From Halorussus amylolyticus (lineage in GTDB: Archaea > Halobacteriota > Halobacteria > Halobacteriales > Haladaptataceae): a DNA stretch of 64,000 bases. The stretch is taken from NCBI RefSeq assembly GCF_004143485.2, contig NZ_ML974130.1:468353-532352 (forward strand), given 5' to 3'. Below, piece by piece: positions 59,581 through 64,000 of this stretch. The notes below the pieces were generated by a model. That model searched no databases, had not been told where the DNA came from, and saw nothing but the letters and a program-made list of their open reading frames with translations. The position numbers and the translations under genes were made by a program. The stretch's first letter is position 1, and every line of letters starts with the position of its first letter.

Positions 59581-60096
59581 CTACTGCGTCACTCGTTTTT
59601 CCGGGAACTGCTCGTCCACCTGCCGGAGCGTCGAATCGAGTCCGTCGGAGTTGTCCACGGTCGCGTGGTCGCGCGCGAGGTCGTCGAACGTCTCGCGGTA
59701 CATCCGGTGGACCTCGAAGTCGGCGTCGCTCTCGTCGCCTTCTCTGCTCTCGATTCGCTCTCTGACGACCGCCTCGTCGCACTCGACTTTCACGAGTCGG
59801 AACTCCGCGCCGAGGGTCGCGGCGAGGTCGGCGGCGTCGGTCCTGCGGACTTCGTCCTGGAAGGTGCCGTCGAGGACGACGCTCCGACCCTGTTCGACGG
59901 TCGCGCGCGCCCGGTCGAACAGTTCCCGGTACACCATCCGGGACTCCTCTTCGGTGTAGTCGGGGTCGGTCAGAATCTCCTTGCGAACCACGTCGGTCCG
60001 GAGGAGTCGGCCGTCGAGTCGGTCGGCGACGGTCTCGGCGACGGTGGTCTTCCCGACGCCGGGTAGACCGCACACCACGACGAGCGAGTCAGCCAT
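59581..60096 (-). CDS. P-loop kinase-like protein
   Basis: A 171-residue P-loop protein: Walker A GLPGVGKTT (residues 10-18), then LLRTDVVRKEILTDPDYTEE and SVVLDGTFQDEVRR, and a lid-like RERIESREGD. This resembles AAA_33 kinases, which phosphorylate small molecules, nucleotides or antibiotics. Substrate unknown. Start Met at 60096 (MADSLVVVCGLPG). Faces the RNA-like region. Confidence 0.85.
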   Translation of the reverse strand: MADSLVVVCGLPGVGKTTVAETVADRLDGRLLRTDVVRKEILTDPDYTEEESRMVYRELFDRARATVEQGRSVVLDGTFQDEVRRTDAADLAATLGAEFRLVKVECDEAVVRERIESREGDESDADFEVHRMYRETFDDLARDHATVDNSDGLDSTLRQVDEQFPEKRVTQ

Positions 60097-60371
60097 CGAT
60101 ACCACCGTGTGTGCGCGGACGGCGCGTGCCAGCGAGTGCGGGTCCCCAAGTCATCTGCGTATCGGTACTCTCGCGCGCCGCTCGTTATGAATGTGTGGGG
60201 AATCCGATTCGTTCACGCGACGGGACGGGCGGTGTCAACGCCGTTCCTCTCTCCGAGCCGCGAGGCCACAGACTGACGATTTGTCACTTGACATCCCGAA
60301 TCGCCACGACAGTTTCGGTTTCGTCGCCCGAATGAACCGGACTTATACGCCCGCTGTTCCCACGGGGAGAC

Positions 60372-61535
60372 ATGAACGACGACCGGCGGTTCGAGACGAA
60401 GGAGATTCATACTGGTCCCGACGACGACGCACACGGCGCGCTCACGACGCCGATTTACGCCACTGCGACCTACGAGTACGACACGCCGAGCGACCTCCGG
60501 GGCGACCACCGCTACTCCCGGATGTCCGAACCGACTCGCGACGACCTCGAAGCCGCGTTCGCCGACTTGGAGGGCGGTACGGACGCTTCGGCGTTCGCGA
60601 GCGGAATGGCCGCCATCGACGCGGTGTTCTCGCTCCTCTCGTCGGGCGACCGCGTGGTCGCGGGCAAGAATCTCTACGCCGAGACCCACGAACTGCTCGC
60701 GAACGTATACTCGGAGTACGGCGTCGAAGTCGAGCACGTCGATATCACCGACGCCGACGCTATCGCGGACGCCGTGACCTCCGAAACGACGATGGTGTAC
60801 TTCGAGACGCCCACGAACCCGATGCTCCGAATCGCGGACATCGAAGCCGCCGCGGCGGTCGCCGACGCCAACGACGCCCTGCTCGCGGTGGACAACACCT
60901 TCGCGTCGCCGTACCTCCAGCGACCGCTCGAACTCGGCGCGGACATCGTCATTGAGTCGCTCACCAAGTACCTCGGCGGCCACTCCGACGTAATCGCGGG
61001 TGCAGTCGCGACCCGCGACGACGCCGACCTCGCCGAGGAAATCGCGTACTACCAGTACGCTCGCGGCGGGATTCCGAGTCCGTTCGACGCCTTCCTCGTC
61101 CTCAGAGGGATGAAGACCCTCTCGGCTCGGATGGAGCGCCACTGCGCGAACGCCCGCGCGGTCGCCGAGTTCCTCGACGGCCACGAGAAGGTCGAACGCG
61201 TCCACTACCCCGGTCTGGAAAGCCACCCGAACCACGAGGTCGCGGCGCGCCAGATGGCCGACTTCGGCGGGATGATGAGCTTCGAACTCGCGGGCGGTAT
61301 CGAGGAGGCCAGCGACTTCGTCTCGAACCTCGACGTCGTCGCGCTCGCCGAGAGTCTCGGGGGCGTCGAGAGCCTCGCCGAACAGCCAGCCACGATGACT
61401 CATCAGGACTTTTCGGCCGACGAACTCGCCGACGCGGGCATCCCGGTGAGTCTGGTCCGACTCAGCGTCGGCACCGAACACGAGGACGACCTGCTGGCGG
61501 ACGTAGAACAGGCAATCGAGACGGCGTTCGAGTAA
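60372..61535 (+). CDS. PLP-dependent transsulfuration enzyme (second paralogue)
   Basis: A 387-residue Cys/Met-metabolism PLP enzyme. The PLP lysine is Lys199 in [29 protein letters not shown] and [20 protein letters not shown] are shared with the paralogue at 7152, which has an extra tail. With two copies, one may act in synthesis (cystathionine gamma-synthase) and one in breakdown (gamma-lyase); the sequence does not tell which. TATA-like acttatacg at 60339-60347 gives a leaderless ATG. Confidence 0.93.
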   Translation: MNDDRRFETKEIHTGPDDDAHGALTTPIYATATYEYDTPSDLRGDHRYSRMSEPTRDDLEAAFADLEGGTDASAFASGMAAIDAVFSLLSSGDRVVAGKNLYAETHELLANVYSEYGVEVEHVDITDADAIADAVTSETTMVYFETPTNPMLRIADIEAAAAVADANDALLAVDNTFASPYLQRPLELGADIVIESLTKYLGGHSDVIAGAVATRDDADLAEEIAYYQYARGGIPSPFDAFLVLRGMKTLSARMERHCANARAVAEFLDGHEKVERVHYPGLESHPNHEVAARQMADFGGMMSFELAGGIEEASDFVSNLDVVALAESLGGVESLAEQPATMTHQDFSADELADAGIPVSLVRLSVGTEHEDDLLADVEQAIETAFE

Positions 61536-61566
61536 GACTATCACGGACGCCCGACCGAGTGATACC

Positions 61567-62739
61567 ATGACGGAAACCGAAACCGCCGACGAACTCGCGT
61601 CCCTCGCACGCGACCTCGTCCGCATCGAGACCGAGAATCCGCCGGGCAACGAGCGACCGGGGTCGGAGTTCGTGGTCGAGTGGTTCGAATCGCAGGGGCT
61701 CGACGCCGTGCTGGTCGAGGAACCGAGCGCCGAGCGCGCCCAGGCCGCCGCCGAAGTGGGCGACCCGGACGCCGGACCTACCGTGGTCCTGAACGGCCAC
61801 CTCGACGTGGTTCCGGCGGGCGACCCCGACCAGTGGAGCCACGACCCCTACGGCGGCGAAATCGCGGACGGGCGGCTCTACGGCCGGGGGAGCGTGGACA
61901 TGAAGACCGGGGTCGCGCTCGCGATGCTGACCGCCCGCGACCTCGCGGCCGACCTCGAATCGGGCGACCTCGATGGGTCGATAGTGGTCCACGCCGCGAT
62001 GGGCGAGGAGACCGGCGACCCCGGAACGCGGAGCCTCATCGACGCGGGCTACGACGGCGATTGTGCAATCGTGCTGGAGCCGACCGACTTCCGGGTCGCT
62101 ACTCGCGCGAAGGGGGTCGCGACCTACCGCGTCGGCGTCTCGGGCGAGTCCTCGCACGCGAGCCACCCCGACGAGGGGACGAACGCGGTGGACCAGGCCC
62201 GTCCGGTGTTCGACGCTATCGACGAGTACGACGCCCGAATCCGCGAGCGCGAAGACGACCTCTGCGGCCGGGCGTACGCCACGGTCACGGAGTTCACCGC
62301 GGGCACCGACTCGAACATGGCCGTGATTCCCGAGCGCGCGGAGTTCCTGCTCGACCGGCGCATCCTCCCCGACGAGAGCTTCGATGACGTGGAGGACGAA
62401 CTTGACGCCCTCTTCGAGACCGTCGAGCGCGAGTCGGACGTCGTGACCGACCGCGAACTCGTCCAGCACTACGCGTCGGCCGGAATCCCGGACGACAGCC
62501 CCCTCGCCGAGCGATTCCGGCGACTCTCGGCCGAGCGCGCCGATGCACCCGACGACCCGTGGGGGATGGAGGCCTCGACCGACGCCCGCGAGTTCGTGAA
62601 AGACGGGACGCCCGCCATCATCTGGGGGCCGGGGAACCTCTCGCAGGCCCACTCGGCCGACGAGTACATCGACTTGGACGACGCCGCGCTCGGTTTGGAG
62701 ATTCTGAAAGACGCGACGAGAGGGCTGTTGTCGGAGTAG
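61567..62739 (+). CDS. M20-family metallopeptidase / deacylase (ArgE/DapE-like)
   Basis: A 390-residue two-zinc amidohydrolase. Ligand motifs: LNGHLDVVPAGDPDQW, GRGSVDMKTGVALAM, the base HAAMGEETGDPGT and an ECG-like LEPTDF; a late His is in LSQAHSADEY. Members remove acyl groups from N-acyl amino acids (acetylornithine, succinyl-DAP) or cut dipeptides. It follows the PLP enzyme by 32 bases and may be cotranscribed, which would suggest amino-acid salvage. Confidence 0.9.
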   Translation: MTETETADELASLARDLVRIETENPPGNERPGSEFVVEWFESQGLDAVLVEEPSAERAQAAAEVGDPDAGPTVVLNGHLDVVPAGDPDQWSHDPYGGEIADGRLYGRGSVDMKTGVALAMLTARDLAADLESGDLDGSIVVHAAMGEETGDPGTRSLIDAGYDGDCAIVLEPTDFRVATRAKGVATYRVGVSGESSHASHPDEGTNAVDQARPVFDAIDEYDARIREREDDLCGRAYATVTEFTAGTDSNMAVIPERAEFLLDRRILPDESFDDVEDELDALFETVERESDVVTDRELVQHYASAGIPDDSPLAERFRRLSAERADAPDDPWGMEASTDAREFVKDGTPAIIWGPGNLSQAHSADEYIDLDDAALGLEILKDATRGLLSE

Positions 62740-62796
62740 CCCCCCCGTCGGTCGGAGTAGCGGTCGGCGGTAATTCGATTTCTGTGTTCACACCAC

Positions 62797-63414
62797 TCAG
62801 GGAAGCAAATCGCCGGAGAGATACCGCGAGCAATCGACGGGGATGGCTTCCCACGCCGCTTGAATCGCTTGATACCCGGTCCAACCCTCTCCGCGCAGCA
62901 TCTCACCGCAAGCCTCGCAAAACTCCCGTTCCGTACACGCTTCGCTGTCTAGCAGTAGGTACAGTAGAAACGTGGGGGCGACTGCTTTTCCCGCGGCCCC
63001 CTCGGCTTCGTCGAACACTCGGTTGATGGATTTCCGACCGTGCTTGTCCATTAGAATGGCGAACGTGTAGAACGCAGTGTGCTGTTCGACTTCGGCCTTC
63101 ACCGACCGTTCTCCGGCGTCTTCCCCGTGCGGTCGTGGGACGCAGGTCACCACGCTGAACGATTCGTTCTCTTCGGTATCGAACAGTCCGACAGCGCGCT
63201 TACTTCCGTCGTGAATCCGGCGTTCTCTCGTCCCTTCGCGTGCATGCTCGGATTTCTCACGAAGATGGCGTTTGAGTTCGTGAAGACAGACATTCGTCGT
63301 CGTCAACTGCAAGGTATCCGTGATACGATTCCAGAGAGACGTGTTCGCGACCGCAATCAGCGCATCCGTATCGACGATGACCGGACTTCGAAGCGTGTCG
63401 TCTCCCATCCTCAC
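62797..63414 (-). CDS. PIN-like protein, probable toxin
   Basis: A 205-residue protein beginning at GTG 63414 (GTGA overlap with the upstream gene's stop), or ATG 63408. It opens VIVDTDALIAVANTSLWNRI with the first PIN aspartate, then TTTNVCLHELKRHLREK with a glutamate. A later acidic site could be FDEAEGAAGKA or LDSEACTEREF. It is longer than usual VapC. The gene before it is antitoxin-like, so the pair is a probable toxin-antitoxin module at the end of the contig. Confidence 0.7.
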   Translation of the reverse strand: MRMGDDTLRSPVIVDTDALIAVANTSLWNRITDTLQLTTTNVCLHELKRHLREKSEHAREGTRERRIHDGSKRAVGLFDTEENESFSVVTCVPRPHGEDAGERSVKAEVEQHTAFYTFAILMDKHGRKSINRVFDEAEGAAGKAVAPTFLLYLLLDSEACTEREFCEACGEMLRGEGWTGYQAIQAAWEAIPVDCSRYLSGDLLP

Positions 63415-63719
63415 TCTTGAAATACGCCATCGGTATCCAACTCCGTCGCCGCTTCGAAGGCCTCCTGCTCCCGCTCAATTTCCTCTAAGGCGTCTCCGAG
63501 GAGGATTTCAGCGGCTTCGTCGGAGAGTTCGCCCTTCTTGTACTTCTGGTGAAAGCTGATTTTCTCCTCGTCCGAAAGCGTCTCTCGGAGTTTTTCTTGG
63601 AGACCTTGTCGGGCGAGTTCGCTAATATTGATGCCACCGAGACGCATCTCGTCGACGGCTTGCGACGCCTCCTTCTCGGCTCTCCCGCGGAACTGAATTT
63701 TGTCGTCGTTGGTCGCCAT
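63411..63719 (-). CDS. Antitoxin-like protein
   Basis: A 102-residue protein (MATNDDKIQFRGRAEKEASQ, then MRLGGINISELARQGLQEKL, acidic tail EIEREQEAFEAATELD). The first half looks like a ribbon-helix-helix-type dimer: a beta strand then two helices. The acidic tail would bind the toxin. It overlaps the downstream PIN-like gene by four bases. No dyad operator is evident in the AT-rich stretch just upstream (63720-63760). Confidence 0.65.
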   Translation of the reverse strand: MATNDDKIQFRGRAEKEASQAVDEMRLGGINISELARQGLQEKLRETLSDEEKISFHQKYKKGELSDEAAEILLGDALEEIEREQEAFEAATELDTDGVFQE

Positions 63720-63840
63720 CTTGGATGTCGGTTCGCTCTCCTCGGATATAGCTGTTGTGACGAGCCATCCGTGTCATTACAATCTGGTTGGGGAGGCAGG
63801 ACACGACATATCGCTCCCTCGGACGACGAACTCGTGTGCT

Positions 63841-63900
63841 CGACTACTGGGACCGGGGTTTCGACACTGGAACCGGATTTTCGACTACTGGAACCGAGGT
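63841..63900 (+). repeat. Three iteron-like repeats near the contig end
   Basis: cgactactgggaccggggtt (63841), cgacactggaaccggatttt (63862) and cgactactggaaccgaggt (63882) are near-identical units spaced 21 and 20 bases, two turns of the helix apart. The actggaaccg core is somewhat like the conserved part of archaeal origin recognition boxes. They lie in the 281-base stretch 63720-64000 beyond the last gene, where I see no other feature. Confidence 0.6.
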
Positions 63901-63933
63901 ATTCAGCGCACCGAACCGTTCGAAGCAGGTCGT

Positions 63934-64000
63934 GGGGGGGGGGGGCGGGCGGCGCACACCGCCCCAAAAAACCCAGAAAACCAAGCCCCGGGGGGCCCCC
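63934..64000. other. Low-quality contig end
   Basis: Twelve G in a row (63934-63945), then homopolymer-rich text: runs of a, c and g such as ccaaaaaaccc and ccccggggggccccc. This is unlike the rest of the window and probably reflects base-calling decay or poor assembly at a contig terminus. It should not be interpreted biologically. Confidence 0.7.

Noticed and set aside
63934..64000. Poly-G run and homopolymer-rich terminus as a telomere-like or G-quadruplex structure
   Set aside because: The text is homopolymer-rich and unlike the rest of the window; a base-calling or assembly artefact at a contig end is simpler.
1..64000. tRNA or rRNA genes
   Set aside because: I searched by eye for T-loop (ggttcgaatcc-like) and rRNA landmarks on both strands; every hit lies within a protein-coding frame.

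Overview
The window comes from a haloarchaeon (class Halobacteria). Coding DNA is G+C rich and the proteins are strongly acidic. Many genes have a TATA-like box about 25-30 bases before the start codon, the pattern of leaderless archaeal transcripts. Several genes are diagnostic of the group: archaeosine tRNA modification (tgtA, arcS), ubiquitin-like SAMP proteins, F420 synthesis (cofC, cofG, cofH), NucS, GatD, bat-type regulators and a HalOD1 protein. I found no rRNA, tRNA, CRISPR array or intact insertion sequence. About 66 genes are supported. The left end cuts a trkH gene. The right end looks like a low-quality contig terminus.

Layout. 1-9.6 kb: K+ uptake (trkH), methionine aminopeptidase, a secreted Thr/Glu-repeat protein, isoaspartyl peptidase, a MOSC protein and a transsulfuration enzyme. 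9.7-22 kb: a tungsten aldehyde:ferredoxin oxidoreductase; the F420 block cofC ... cofG / cofH, split by an atypical two-gene ATPase + TOPRIM module at 13.0-14.9 kb that looks like an acquired defence system; MoaB; an IPP-isomerase-like protein; and a VapBC pair with its operator. 22-32 kb: carB, DUF-type membrane and secreted proteins, an ArsR-like regulator, gatD and a GNAT protein. 32-38 kb: a SAMP1-like protein, two membrane proteins with TrkA-C-like domains, a K+ channel, and a bat-type regulator / HalOD1 / zinc-protein cluster. 38-44 kb: a uridine phosphorylase, a PfkB kinase and a ribose-1,5-bisphosphate isomerase, which together suggest nucleoside salvage through the pentose bisphosphate route. 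44-50 kb: a DUF302 protein, a D-amino-acid-oxidase-like enzyme, tgtA and arcS with a structured RNA-like element between them. 50-64 kb: a possible toxin-antitoxin pair, a MoaD-like protein ending in Cys-Cys with a membrane partner, a SAMP3-like operon behind a 17-bp inverted repeat, NucS, a glycosyltransferase, a second transsulfuration enzyme, an M20 peptidase and a terminal PIN-type toxin-antitoxin pair.

The most unusual signals are the ATPase-TOPRIM island between cofC and cofG; an in-frame palindromic element found in two unrelated genes (8.9 and 12.8 kb); a set of perfect palindromes with 1-4 base loops, three sharing the loop CTCG; a four-copy intergenic repeat family whose central hairpin changes sequence but keeps its pairing; and two RNA-like elements (47.9 and 59.1 kb) that share end motifs and fold but differ inside.
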